Shown here one piece after another: positions 10,552-18,901 of a DNA stretch of 64,000 nt (the stretch's first letter is position 1; each line of letters opens with the position of its first letter). Origin of the DNA: Streptomyces flaveus (GTDB lineage: Bacteria; Actinomycetota; Actinomycetes; Streptomycetales; Streptomycetaceae). The translations under genes and the position numbers were made by a program. The notes below the pieces were generated by a model. The model saw only the letters and a program-made list of their open reading frames with translations, ran no database searches and was not told the DNA's origin. The stretch is from contig NZ_BMPQ01000001.1 in the NCBI RefSeq assembly GCF_014647675.1, positions 709,417 through 773,416 of the forward strand. The letters are read 5' to 3'.

Positions 10552-10938
10552 TCACAGTTCCGCTCGTAGGGCGCGCAGTCGACCCGCGATCACCCCGATA
10601 TCGCCCTCGGCACCGGAGGCCACGTCGATGACCAGGTCGTACGCCGTGTCCTGATCGCACTTCGCGAGGTCCACGCCGTTGGCGGCGAGAAACGTTGCGG
10701 CGGCCAGCCAGGCAGTGCGCTTGTTGCCGTCGACGAGAGGGTGGTTGGTGGCAAGGCCGTGCAGGAGCGCGGCGGCCTGCTCGTACAGGTCCGGATAGGC
10801 GGCCGTGCCGAACATGCGGGCGCGCGGCCGGTGGACGGCCGAGGCCAGCAGCCCTGGCTCCCGGGCTTCTGGCGCGCGCCCGCCGAAGGCGACTTCGGCG
10901 ATGTCGGTGACCTCGGCGACGGTGAGGTGGCGGGTCAC
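10552..10938 (-). CDS. Doc-type (Fic fold) toxin of a type II toxin-antitoxin system
   Basis: 128 residues. The Fic/Doc core motif is HPLVDGNKRTAW, with the His, Asp, Gly, Asn, Lys and Arg of Doc kinases that phosphorylate EF-Tu. It ends with the usual short helical tail. The start codon overlaps the antitoxin stop by 4 bp (10935-10938), so the pair is translationally coupled with antitoxin first. As a chromosomal pair it may be a stress module or a genomic remnant; all visible catalytic residues are intact. Confidence 0.85.
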   Translation of the reverse strand: MTRHLTVAEVTDIAEVAFGGRAPEAREPGLLASAVHRPRARMFGTAAYPDLYEQAAALLHGLATNHPLVDGNKRTAWLAAATFLAANGVDLAKCDQDTAYDLVIDVASGAEGDIGVIAGRLRALRAEL

Positions 10939-11135
10939 TCCCCCAACCTCCTCAGCAACTCGGCGTGCTCCTTCGCGATCCGCTCGGCGAGGGCTCGGAC
11001 GAGCCTGCCCTCCGCGTGCAGGTACCCGCGTACGGCCTTCTCCGCGAGCTCTTCGGGCGGGCGGCCCTGAGCGTCCGCGAGGTCGTCGAGGGCCTGCCTC
11101 AGGCTGGCGTCGAGGCGGATGGTCAGCTCTTTCAT
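10935..11135 (-). CDS. ribbon-helix-helix antitoxin of the Doc pair
   Basis: 66 residues from ATG 11135. The opening MKELTIRLDASLRQALDDLA is a ribbon-helix-helix (CopG/Arc-like) DNA-binding segment. A C-terminal helix (AERIAKEHAELLRRLGE) probably neutralises the toxin. A longer upstream reading frame exists, but the RHH fold begins at this ATG. The antitoxin likely represses its own operon. There are 76 bp between this start and the next gene upstream (MFS, same strand), so a separate promoter is plausible. Confidence 0.8.
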   Translation of the reverse strand: MKELTIRLDASLRQALDDLADAQGRPPEELAEKAVRGYLHAEGRLVRALAERIAKEHAELLRRLGE

Positions 11136-11211
11136 GAGGCGAGCGTAAGGCTCGCGATCACCTGGTTTCGACCGGTTTACGATCAACGCTCCCGGACCAT
11201 GGCTCACTTGG

Positions 11212-12672
11212 TCACCGTTCCCGCACCCGCGTAGTCACCCAAGCCCCCGCCAACGCCACCCCCGCCATCGGCAAGAACACGGCGGCGAAGGCGGCCGGTG
11301 GTGCGCCGGCGCCGGAGGCCGTCGTGGCCGCGTGCGTCACCGTGCCGCCGCCCAGCGCCGCGAACGCCGCGCCGCCCGCCGACAGCAGAAGCACGTTCGA
11401 CAGGCCGTCGGATATCTGGAGCGCGGCGGAGTTGGCGCCCGCCTCCTCGGGTGCGGACAGGTGCAGCAGCAGAACGCTGGTGGAGGAGATCACCAGCCCC
11501 ATCCCGAAGCAGCCGAACGCCCATGTCACGGCCAGCGTCCACACCGGCACCGCATCGATCAGCACACTCGGTGCGGCGGCGATCGCGGCCGCGACCAGCA
11601 CCATCCCCAGGCCCATCAGCCGCTCCCGGTACGGCTCCACCCGTGCCCTCGACTGCACGAAGGACCCCAGCGCCCAAGTCCCCCCGCCCGCCGCGAGCGA
11701 GAACCCGGCGAGTGTCGGCGACAGCCCCCGCTGCGTGACCAGCATCAGCGGTACGAAGGACTCCGCCGCGATGAACGACCCGGCCGCGACCCCGCGCAAC
11801 AGCACCACGGACGGCAAGCCGCGCGCCGCCCGGTACGTCCCGCGCGGCAGCAGCCCCAGCACCGCCGGCACCAGCAACGCGGCCCCCGCCACGGCCGGGG
11901 CGGCCGAAAGCCACCGCAGATCTTGCGCTGCGTACTGCAGCAGGCCTGCGCCCAGCGAGATCCCCAGTGCCAGCCGGATCCGGCGCTGGTCGAAGGGTGC
12001 GGCGACGGCACCCTTCGTCGGGCCGGACGCCCGCCGCCGTATCTGCGGCAGGGCGAGCGCCAGCGGGAACACCACCAGGACCGGTATCCCGATGAACACC
12101 CAGCGCCAGCCGAGCTGTTCGGTCACCGAACCGGCGGCGAGCGGCCCGACTATGGACGGGATCACCCAGCTCGCCGCGAACGCCGCCATGATCGACGGCC
12201 GCAGTCTCTCCGGATACGCCCGCCCCACGACCACGTACAACGCCACGATCACCAGCCCGCCGCCCAGCCCCTGCACCGCCCGGCCGAGGATGAACAGCCA
12301 CATCACCCCCGCCGTCCCGGACAGCGCCAGCCCTGCCGCGAACGCCCCGATCCCCGCGGTCAGCGACGCCAGCGGCCCACCCCGGTCCGACCACTGCCCG
12401 GCCAGCACCATCCCGAACAGACTCGTCGTGAAGTACGCCGAGAACGCGAACGCGTACAACGAGACCCCGTCGAGCTCCCGCGCCGCCACCGGCATCGCGG
12501 TCCCCACTGCCGTCGCCTCGAAGGCGATCAGCAGCACGACGGACACGATCCCGATGCTGAGCGCCCGGTAGGGGCGGCTGAGCACGCTGTCCTCGGAGCC
12601 GGGTTCGGCCGGTGCGGGCGCGGTGTCTGCGGTGTCTGCGACGTCGGCGTCGCTCGGTTCCCGGGTGGTCAT
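11212..12672 (-). CDS. MFS transporter (DHA2-like drug/solute exporter)
   Basis: 486 residues from ATG 12672. After a 40-residue Ala/Asp/Pro-rich cytoplasmic tail come at least 12 hydrophobic helices. The motif A-like loop between helices 2 and 3 reads GQWSDRGGPLASL. RAVQGLGGGLVIVALYVVVG resembles the motif B/C helices of proton-driven exporters. The substrate cannot be told. It is not clearly in an operon; the tRNA-Cys gene lies upstream on the other strand. Confidence 0.82.
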   Translation of the reverse strand: MTTREPSDADVADTADTAPAPAEPGSEDSVLSRPYRALSIGIVSVVLLIAFEATAVGTAMPVAARELDGVSLYAFAFSAYFTTSLFGMVLAGQWSDRGGPLASLTAGIGAFAAGLALSGTAGVMWLFILGRAVQGLGGGLVIVALYVVVGRAYPERLRPSIMAAFAASWVIPSIVGPLAAGSVTEQLGWRWVFIGIPVLVVFPLALALPQIRRRASGPTKGAVAAPFDQRRIRLALGISLGAGLLQYAAQDLRWLSAAPAVAGAALLVPAVLGLLPRGTYRAARGLPSVVLLRGVAAGSFIAAESFVPLMLVTQRGLSPTLAGFSLAAGGGTWALGSFVQSRARVEPYRERLMGLGMVLVAAAIAAAPSVLIDAVPVWTLAVTWAFGCFGMGLVISSTSVLLLHLSAPEEAGANSAALQISDGLSNVLLLSAGGAAFAALGGGTVTHAATTASGAGAPPAAFAAVFLPMAGVALAGAWVTTRVRER

Positions 12673-12890
12673 GGTCGTCAGCGTAAGGGGCACGGCACGC
12701 GTTGACCCCTGTCGCGAGATGGTGGCCGACTGGGACCTTGGTCGTACGCCTTCTCTCCTTTCATGAACGCGGTATGGCAGTCCCATTGCAGCCCCAGTCC
12801 ATCCCTTGAGCGTCCCGTCCCCCGCGGCCTACGGTCGACGACATCGAGTTCGGAACGAGCGATTCGGAAGAAGCGCATCGTTCCCAACCC

Positions 12891-12962
12891 GGCCGTGTGC
12901 CCGAGTGGTTGAGGGGCTCGCCTGCAAAGCGAGTTACACCGGTTCGAATCCGGTCACGGCCT
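12891..12962 (+). tRNA. tRNA-Cys (GCA)
   Basis: 72-nt cloverleaf. The acceptor stem GGCCGTG/CACGGCC is perfect, the anticodon stem CTCGC/GCGAG carries the loop CTGCAAA (anticodon GCA at 12924-12926), and the T arm ACCGG-TTCGAAT-CCGGT is intact. The discriminator base is T, as expected for tRNA-Cys. The 3' CCA is not encoded. A 10-bp gap separates it from the convergent SUKH-like gene. Confidence 0.96.
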
Positions 12963-12971
12963 CGAGTGTGG

Positions 12972-13616
12972 TTACGGCCTCGGGCAACTTGCGCGGTGCA
13001 GCAACCAGAGCGTGAACGCGAGCGTGGATATGTCGGCGTTGAGCGGTCGCAGCCCGGCGACCGAGGCGGACCACTCATGGAGCTCCCCGGTGGTGCCGTC
13101 GACGAGGAGGTCGGTGTCCTCGACGACGAGACGGCCCGGGCGACCGAGACAACCAAGGCGACCGAGGCGGATCAACCGGTCGGCCCCGTCCGGGAGTTGG
13201 CTCTCGGAGACCTGGGCCTCCTCCGTCCGCTCGGCCGCGTAGCGCTCGGCGAGTGTCTGCAGCGGCACATCCATCTCCAGCTGGAACATGCCGACGTCCT
13301 CCGGAAGACCCGTCTCCCGGAGGAAATGGCGGGTCGGCTCGTGCGTGAGCGTGGCCGGGAAGTCGACGTCCTCGAAGCGCATGATCGCGCCCGCGCCGAA
13401 CTCCTCGTCGAGCAGCCGGGCGGGCAGGTCGAGCAGGAGACCCGCGCACGGGTCGGCGATCCGGGTGAGGGCATGGACCAGCGCGGCCATGCGCCAGTAC
13501 GCCGCCATCTCGCCCCGAGCTGTTGCGTCGGCCGCCACCTCCAGCCCGCACCCCGGGCCTCCGTACTCGGCGTCGGTCAGTGTGATCGCCCCCGTACCGG
13601 CGTCAATCGTCCTCAT
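12972..13616 (-). CDS. SUKH-4-type immunity-like protein
   Basis: 214 residues from ATG 13616 (GGGGGAG upstream). Features that match the SUKH-4 family as I know it are the THEPTRHFLRETGLPEDVGMFQLE segment (quoted in two parts: THEPTRHFLRETGLP and EDVGMFQLE), the strand RLVVEDTDLLVDGTTGELHEW and the C-terminal LRPLNADISTLAFTLWLLHR. SUKH proteins usually neutralise contact-dependent or polymorphic toxins. No toxin gene is visible beside it, so this is an orphan, and a non-immunity role is also possible. It ends 10 bp from the tRNA-Cys gene. Confidence 0.65.
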   Translation of the reverse strand: MRTIDAGTGAITLTDAEYGGPGCGLEVAADATARGEMAAYWRMAALVHALTRIADPCAGLLLDLPARLLDEEFGAGAIMRFEDVDFPATLTHEPTRHFLRETGLPEDVGMFQLEMDVPLQTLAERYAAERTEEAQVSESQLPDGADRLIRLGRLGCLGRPGRLVVEDTDLLVDGTTGELHEWSASVAGLRPLNADISTLAFTLWLLHRASCPRP

Positions 13617-13777
13617 GGCTCCCCCGTGCATGTGATCGCATAGTGCATCCCCAGCAGGGCACAGCCGCTGCCCCAGCGGCCGCTCCCCACTGATCGAAAA
13701 CCATACGCCGCACCACTGACAACGCCCCAAAACCCAAGCGCCACAAGGCTTCCGGCATCCAGTCGCGACACCGGCCA

Positions 13778-13828
13778 CAGACCGTCAACAGCCTCAGACC
13801 ATCAACAGCCGCAGGCCGTCACTGCCCC
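13778..13828. repeat. 17-bp degenerate tandem repeat, three units
   Basis: CAGACCGTCAACAGCCT at 13778, CAGACCATCAACAGCCG at 13795 and a degenerate third unit at 13812, which runs into the 3' end of the molybdenum-subunit gene. This looks like slippage at the end of that gene. Confidence 0.6.
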
Positions 13829-16128
13829 GTCGTCACCACGGCCGCCTGCGGCCGGATCGGCAGCCGGTTCACCGGGCGCCCCGTCGCCGCCCGGACGGCG
13901 GAGGCGATGGCCGCCGGGGTGGTCACCACCGGCACCGCGCTGACCGACTTCGCTCCGAAGGGGGCGACCACGTCGCGTTCCTCGAGGAGTTCGACGATGC
14001 GGATGTCGGGGGTGTCGAGGGCGGTGGGCAGGGCGTAGCCGGTGAGGTCGGGGTGGCGGACCAGGCCACGTGCCGTGCGGAGGTTCTCGGTGAGGGCGGC
14101 ACCCACGCCCTGGGTGACGCCGGCCTCGATACGGGCCGTGAGCTGTGCGGGGTTCAGGATCCGCCCGACGTCCTGGGCGAGCGCCAGTTCGACGACACGT
14201 ACGGAGCCCAGCTCGATGTCGACGTCGACGACCGCGCGGATCGCGCAGAAGGCCATGCCCACGAAGGCGTCCCCCTGGCCGGCTTCGTCCAGTGGCTCGG
14301 TGGGGTGCGGGCGGCACTGGGCGGTGGCCCACAGTTCCTTGCCCTCCAGCGCCTCCGTGACAGTGGTCGACAGCACGCCGTCGTACGAGGTGATCTTGCC
14401 GTCGGTGATCTGGAGCAGCTCCGTGGACATCCCGAACTTGTGCGCAAGAGGCTGCAGCAGCTGCGTACGGACCATCTTGGCGGCCCGTTCGACCGCGCCA
14501 CCGGAGACCCAGGTGTGACGGCCGCGGCAGCCCGGCCCCGCCGGGGGCTGATCGGTGTCCACGGAGGCGACGTGCACCTCTTCGATGCCGAGCGTCTCCT
14601 GGACGATCTGCCTGGCCAGCGTGGTGAAGCCCTGGCCGGTCTCCACGGCCGCGCAGAGCACCGTGGCGACGCCGTCGTGGACCTTCACGGTGGCCGTCGA
14701 GACCTCGTCCGTGCCCTCGGCGCCGAGCATGTGGACCATGCCGAGGCCGTAGCCGACACCGCGCCGCACCGCGCCCGGTTCGCCCGCACCCTCGGGGCCG
14801 CCCGGCAGCAGCCAGTCCTCCTCGGGGGTGTCCTTGGGGAGGGCGGGGAGCGGGAAGTCCCGTACGGCCTGGAGGAGTTCGGCCACGGGGGCCGGGCAGG
14901 TCACCGACTGGCCGGTGGGAAGTACGTCCCCTGTAGTCATCACATTGCGCAGGCGCAGCTCCGCCGGGTCGATGCCCAGCTTCTTGGCCAGCTTGTCCAT
15001 CTGCGCCTCGTAGGCGGCGCAGACCTGCATGGCGCCTTCGCCGCGCACATGGCCGGAGGGCGGGTTGTTGGTGCGAACGGCCCAGCCCTCGATGAAGGCG
15101 TTCGGGACGACGTACGGGCCGCAGGCGAAGGAGACCGCGGCGGCCAGCGCCTGGGACGACGTGTCCGCGTACGGGCCCGCGTCGAGCAGGATCTGCGCCT
15201 CGACCTTCACCAGCCTGCCCTCGGCGTCCGCGTGGTGGCGGTAGCGCAGGAGGGTGGGGTGGCGGTGGACGTGTCCGAGGAAGGATTCTTCGCGCGTCGC
15301 GGCGAGTTTGACCGGGCATCCGGTCTTCAGGGCGAGCAGTCCCAGGGGGAGCTGGAAGCCCTGGTCCTCACGGTCGGCGGTGGCGCCGGGCACGCCGGTG
15401 ACGACGACCTTCACGCGCTCCGGTTCCAGGCCGAAGCAGGCGGCGGCGGTGTCGCGGTCGGCGTGCGGGTCGGTGGACGCCAGGTAGAGCTCGACGCCGC
15501 CGTCGGGGCGGGGCACGGCGAGGCCGGCCTCCGCGCCGATCGGGGCCGGGTCCTGGCGGCCGATGCGGTACAGGCCCTCGACGACGATCTCACCGGCGGC
15601 CTCGGAGTCGCCGTGCCGCAGCGGGATATGGCGGATCAGGTTGCCGTCGGGGTGCAGGGGTTCGGCTTCGAAGGCCTGCTCGGGGTCGGTCACCGGGTCG
15701 AGTACTTCGTACTCGACGATGACGGCGGCGGCGGCCATCCGCGCGGTGTCCGGGTGGTCGGCGGCGACGGCCGCGATGGGCTCTCCGTGGTGGCGTACGA
15801 CCTCCGAGGCGAACACCGGGCGGTCGGCCGTGCCGCGGCCGTACATCGCACTGCCCGGTACGTCCTCGTGCGTGACGACGGCCCGTACGCCGACCATCTG
15901 GAGCGCGTGGGAGGTGTCGATGGACACGATGCGCGCGTGCGGGTGCGGTGAGCGCAGCACGGCGGCCCACAGCAGGCCCTCGGCCCACAGGTCCGCCGCG
16001 TACGGGAAAGTGCCCTCCGTCTTGGCGCGGGCCTCGGCGGGCGGCAGGGACGCGCCCAGGCCGTACTGCGGCGACGGGTCAGCGGAAGCAGCCTCCACGG
16101 TGGTCGTGGTGGCGGTTTCGTTGCTCAC
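13819..16128 (-). CDS. xanthine-dehydrogenase-family molybdopterin subunit, atypical active site
   Basis: 769 residues. The fold of a molybdenum hydroxylase large subunit is recognisable throughout: an N-terminal a/b hammerhead (LPPAEARAKTEGTFPYAADL), GHVRGEGAMQ in place of the usual FRGxGxPQ, and C-terminal LAQDVGRILNP with GVTQGVGAAL. Two hallmarks are changed. The Mo-site loop GGGFGGK is replaced by GVPGATADREDQGF. The C-terminal GAKGVGE motif, whose Glu is the catalytic base, reads GAKSVSAVPVV, so the Glu aligns with Ala. It is the third gene of an operon; its ATG overlaps the Fe-S gene stop. Either the substrate chemistry is unusual or the hydroxylase function is lost. Confidence 0.85.
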   Translation of the reverse strand: MSNETATTTTVEAASADPSPQYGLGASLPPAEARAKTEGTFPYAADLWAEGLLWAAVLRSPHPHARIVSIDTSHALQMVGVRAVVTHEDVPGSAMYGRGTADRPVFASEVVRHHGEPIAAVAADHPDTARMAAAAVIVEYEVLDPVTDPEQAFEAEPLHPDGNLIRHIPLRHGDSEAAGEIVVEGLYRIGRQDPAPIGAEAGLAVPRPDGGVELYLASTDPHADRDTAAACFGLEPERVKVVVTGVPGATADREDQGFQLPLGLLALKTGCPVKLAATREESFLGHVHRHPTLLRYRHHADAEGRLVKVEAQILLDAGPYADTSSQALAAAVSFACGPYVVPNAFIEGWAVRTNNPPSGHVRGEGAMQVCAAYEAQMDKLAKKLGIDPAELRLRNVMTTGDVLPTGQSVTCPAPVAELLQAVRDFPLPALPKDTPEEDWLLPGGPEGAGEPGAVRRGVGYGLGMVHMLGAEGTDEVSTATVKVHDGVATVLCAAVETGQGFTTLARQIVQETLGIEEVHVASVDTDQPPAGPGCRGRHTWVSGGAVERAAKMVRTQLLQPLAHKFGMSTELLQITDGKITSYDGVLSTTVTEALEGKELWATAQCRPHPTEPLDEAGQGDAFVGMAFCAIRAVVDVDIELGSVRVVELALAQDVGRILNPAQLTARIEAGVTQGVGAALTENLRTARGLVRHPDLTGYALPTALDTPDIRIVELLEERDVVAPFGAKSVSAVPVVTTPAAIASAVRAATGRPVNRLPIRPQAAVVTTGQ

Positions 16129-17735
16129 GCCTGGCCTCCGTCCTGACCGTAGGACCGCTCACGCGGATCGTAGGGCTGCTCACGCGGCACTGAGGCCTCG
16201 TACGCGGATGGGTTGACGCTACCCCCGCCGGGGCCCGCCTGGTGCGGGATACGGGTCTCCTCGGCGTCCTGGGCGGCTTCGGCGGACGCGTGCGCCTCGC
16301 GCTCGGCGACGACATCGCGCACGGCGTCGAGGACGCCGCGGTAGCCGGAGCAGCGGCACAGGTTGCCGGACAGCGCCTTGCGGGTCTCCAGCTCGGAGGG
16401 CGCCGGGTTGCCCTCGAGGAGGTCGTGCACGGTCATCGCCATGCCGGGGATGCAGAAGCCGCACTGCACGGCGCCGCACTTGGCGAGGGCCCGCTGTACG
16501 TCCGAGGACTGCCCGTCGGCGGCGAGCCCCTCGACCGTGCGCACCTCGCTGCCCGCGCTGGTCACGGCCGGTACCAGGCAGGACGCCACGAGCCGTCCGT
16601 CGACCTGCACGTTGCAGGCCCCGCACTCGCCCTGCGAGCAGCCGTCCTTGGCGCCGGCGAGTCCGAGCCGTTCGCGCAGCACGTAGAGGAGCGATTCGCC
16701 GATCCAGGCGGCCGTCACGGGCCGGTCGACGCCGTTCACCCGCAGGACGTACGAGGCCAGGGGGTGCATCTCGTCGTGCGGAAGCGCACTCGGGGAGTCG
16801 TCGGCCTCGTCCTCCTCGGCGCCGTCTTCAGGGGTGTCGGCGGACGCCGCGGGGTCATCGGGCTCCTCGCGCGCCTCCTGGGACACCGCTTCGGACTCGG
16901 TGCCCGGTTCGTCGGCGGATTCCGGAGTGCCGTGCTCCGGAGTGCCGTACTCGGGCGGCTGCTCCACCGGCTCTTCGCGCTCTGCGAAGACGCTCTCCGT
17001 AGAGGCTCGCTCCGCCGAACCGCTCTCTACGGAGACGGCGATTTCGTCGGCGTGCTCTCCGGAGACGTCGATGATCTCGGCGGCCTCGTCGGCCCGGGCA
17101 GCCGCGGAACTCTCGGCGTGGCGAGCTGCCTCGTCCGATGCGGCGAGATGCTCGGCGGCCTGCTGCTCAGGTGCGTTCTGGTCGGGTGTGTGCTGGTCGG
17201 GTGTGTGCTGCGCCCAGGTCTCCTGCGCCCAAGGTGCCGCCGCCCCGCCCGGCAACGTTGCCGGAGGGCTCCCGCCCCACTGCTCGACCAGGGCCGAGGT
17301 GGTGAACTCGCCGGACTCGTCGGGCAGATCACCGTCGGCGACGGGGATGGACCACTGTCCGGTCACGTCGTGTCCGGGAGCGTCCGAGCCCTCCTGTACA
17401 GGCGCTGCGGGCTCCTCGAAGGTCCACTGGCCGGTGGCTTCCGGGCGGTACGAGAAACCGTCGTGAGCGGGCTGCCACGGTCGCTCCTCGGGCTGTGCGT
17501 TCGGGTCCGGCCACCGCACCTCCTGCGGCTGCCCGGCCTCGGCCTCGGCCTCGATGTGCGGCGGTACGTAGCCGTGGCCGGGTGCGGCGAGCGGGGAGTC
17601 GGAGAGGAGCGCGTCGATGCCCCCTTCGGGGAGTTGGACGAAGGCGGTGGCGCCGTCGTCGTAGTCGCCCTGGGGCAGCGGATCCCAGCGGCTGCCCGTC
17701 TGGGGCGTGCCCTCTTCGTGCTGGTCGTCGGTCAC
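16125..17735 (-). CDS. [2Fe-2S] subunit of the molybdenum hydroxylase with long acidic extension
   Basis: 536 residues from the GTG at 17735 (GGGAGGGC upstream). The catalytic module is near residues 327-490: a plant-type ferredoxin half (CSQGECGACNVQ, then C in LVASCLVP) and a four-helix half (CGAVQCGFCIPGM, NLCRCSGY), so all eight cluster cysteines are present. Normal family length is about 160 residues. Here roughly 325 acidic, Glu/Asp/Pro/Ala-rich residues precede it, with a TGQW motif twice (TGQWTFEEP, TGQWSIPV) and HTPDQ/GTPE repeats, and a 45-residue tail follows. It overlaps both neighbours by 4 bp. The extension may recruit a partner or affect localisation. Confidence 0.88.
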   Translation of the reverse strand: MTDDQHEEGTPQTGSRWDPLPQGDYDDGATAFVQLPEGGIDALLSDSPLAAPGHGYVPPHIEAEAEAGQPQEVRWPDPNAQPEERPWQPAHDGFSYRPEATGQWTFEEPAAPVQEGSDAPGHDVTGQWSIPVADGDLPDESGEFTTSALVEQWGGSPPATLPGGAAAPWAQETWAQHTPDQHTPDQNAPEQQAAEHLAASDEAARHAESSAAARADEAAEIIDVSGEHADEIAVSVESGSAERASTESVFAEREEPVEQPPEYGTPEHGTPESADEPGTESEAVSQEAREEPDDPAASADTPEDGAEEDEADDSPSALPHDEMHPLASYVLRVNGVDRPVTAAWIGESLLYVLRERLGLAGAKDGCSQGECGACNVQVDGRLVASCLVPAVTSAGSEVRTVEGLAADGQSSDVQRALAKCGAVQCGFCIPGMAMTVHDLLEGNPAPSELETRKALSGNLCRCSGYRGVLDAVRDVVAEREAHASAEAAQDAEETRIPHQAGPGGGSVNPSAYEASVPREQPYDPRERSYGQDGGQA

Positions 17736-18625
17736 GAAAGTGCCCTCCCCAGTGCTCGTCGGGCCAGCGCGGCGACGGTGCGCCGCAGGTGCAGTACAGC
17801 GGGCGGCAGCGGCTCCACGGAGCCGTCCTCCGCGGGGACCGGGTCGGGGATGCAGGCCGCCGCGACGTACTCGCCGAAGGCGTCCCGCGCCTCCGGCACG
17901 ATCGCGCGGTTGTTGTCCCAGTCGATCAGCGAGGCGACCCACTGCTCGGCCTCCAGAGGCCGCAGCGGCATCGGCGCTATGGCGCCGACGGCGCACCGCA
18001 CTCCGCGTCGGGCGGGGTCCAGGACGAGCGACACGGACGCCAGGGCGCGTCCGGGGCCGGTCCGTCCGGTCGCCTTCAGGAAGACCTGCGGGGCGTGCAG
18101 CAGCGGCACGCGCACGTACCCGATGAGTTCACCGGCGCGCAGCATCTCCACACCGGCCAGCAGATGCGAGACGGGGATCTCACGGCGGGCGCCACCCTGG
18201 CCCGCGATGATCAACGTCGCCTCCAGGGCGGCCAGTACCGGAAGCGCGTCCCCCGTAGGGGCGGCCGAGGCGATGTTGCCGCCCAGGGTGCCCGCGTTAC
18301 GGATCTGCGGTGGGCCGGCGGCTCTCGCGGCGGCCGCGAGGGCGGGGATGAGAGCCGCGAAGTCGGGGCGGCCCATGCGGGCGTGGGTGAGGCCCGCGCC
18401 GAGCAGCGCGTGGCCGTCCTGGTACTGCCAGCCGCGGATCTCGCTGATCCGGCCGAGGCCGACGAGCGCGGCGGGCCTCAGCTGCCCGGAGTTGACGGAG
18501 GTCATGAGATCGGTGCCGCCGGCCACGGGAACGGCCGCCGGCATGGCGGCGAGCGCCGCCACGGCCTCGTCGAGAGAGACGGGCAGCGTCACGGTCTGCG
18601 CCGCCTGCGGTGCGTGCGTGGTCAA
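17732..18625 (-). CDS. FAD-binding subunit of the molybdenum hydroxylase
   Basis: 297 residues from a proposed TTG at 18625; a GTG 33 bp further in is an alternative, and the longer upstream frame lacks similarity. The CoxM-like FAD-binding domain shows VPVAGGTDLM and IRNAGTLGGNIASAAPTGDALP, which bind the flavin pyrophosphate, and a C-terminal CO-dehydrogenase-flavoprotein domain. It would accept electrons from the 2Fe-2S subunit and pass them to NAD+ or another acceptor. It is the first gene of the operon FAD - Fe-S - Mo, with stop and start overlapping as GTGA. Confidence 0.85.
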   Translation of the reverse strand: MTTHAPQAAQTVTLPVSLDEAVAALAAMPAAVPVAGGTDLMTSVNSGQLRPAALVGLGRISEIRGWQYQDGHALLGAGLTHARMGRPDFAALIPALAAAARAAGPPQIRNAGTLGGNIASAAPTGDALPVLAALEATLIIAGQGGARREIPVSHLLAGVEMLRAGELIGYVRVPLLHAPQVFLKATGRTGPGRALASVSLVLDPARRGVRCAVGAIAPMPLRPLEAEQWVASLIDWDNNRAIVPEARDAFGEYVAAACIPDPVPAEDGSVEPLPPAVLHLRRTVAALARRALGRALS

Positions 18626-18901
18626 ACCGGTTTCCCCTTCCCGCTGCCCCACCTGGTCCCACCTGTGCTGCCGTACGGTACGTGCTGACAGGGCGGACGT
18701 GGCAACTCTGGCACATCTTCCTCCCAGCACGACGCGGGGGTCCGCTAGGAGGCATTCGTCACGCCGCCAGCGAGATAGCCCGATTTCGCACGACATCACC
18801 GGTCAGAGCGAATTGACACCCTTCATAGACCCTTGGATGTCTTTCGCCCGGGTGCCACCGTTCCAGGGCGACCGGTTCGCGGCACCTTCTCGGGAGTCGG
18901 C

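Noticed and set aside
12891..12962. tRNA-Cys as an attachment site for an integrated element
   Set aside because: No integrase gene and no direct repeat of the tRNA 3' end was found in the window, so only proximity of the SUKH-like gene supports it.
13622..13778. Cysteine-rich N-terminal extension of the SUKH-like protein
   Set aside because: The frame is open upstream and contains CxxC motifs, but the ATG at 13616 has a strong RBS and the extension does not fit the family. A decayed neighbouring gene remains possible.
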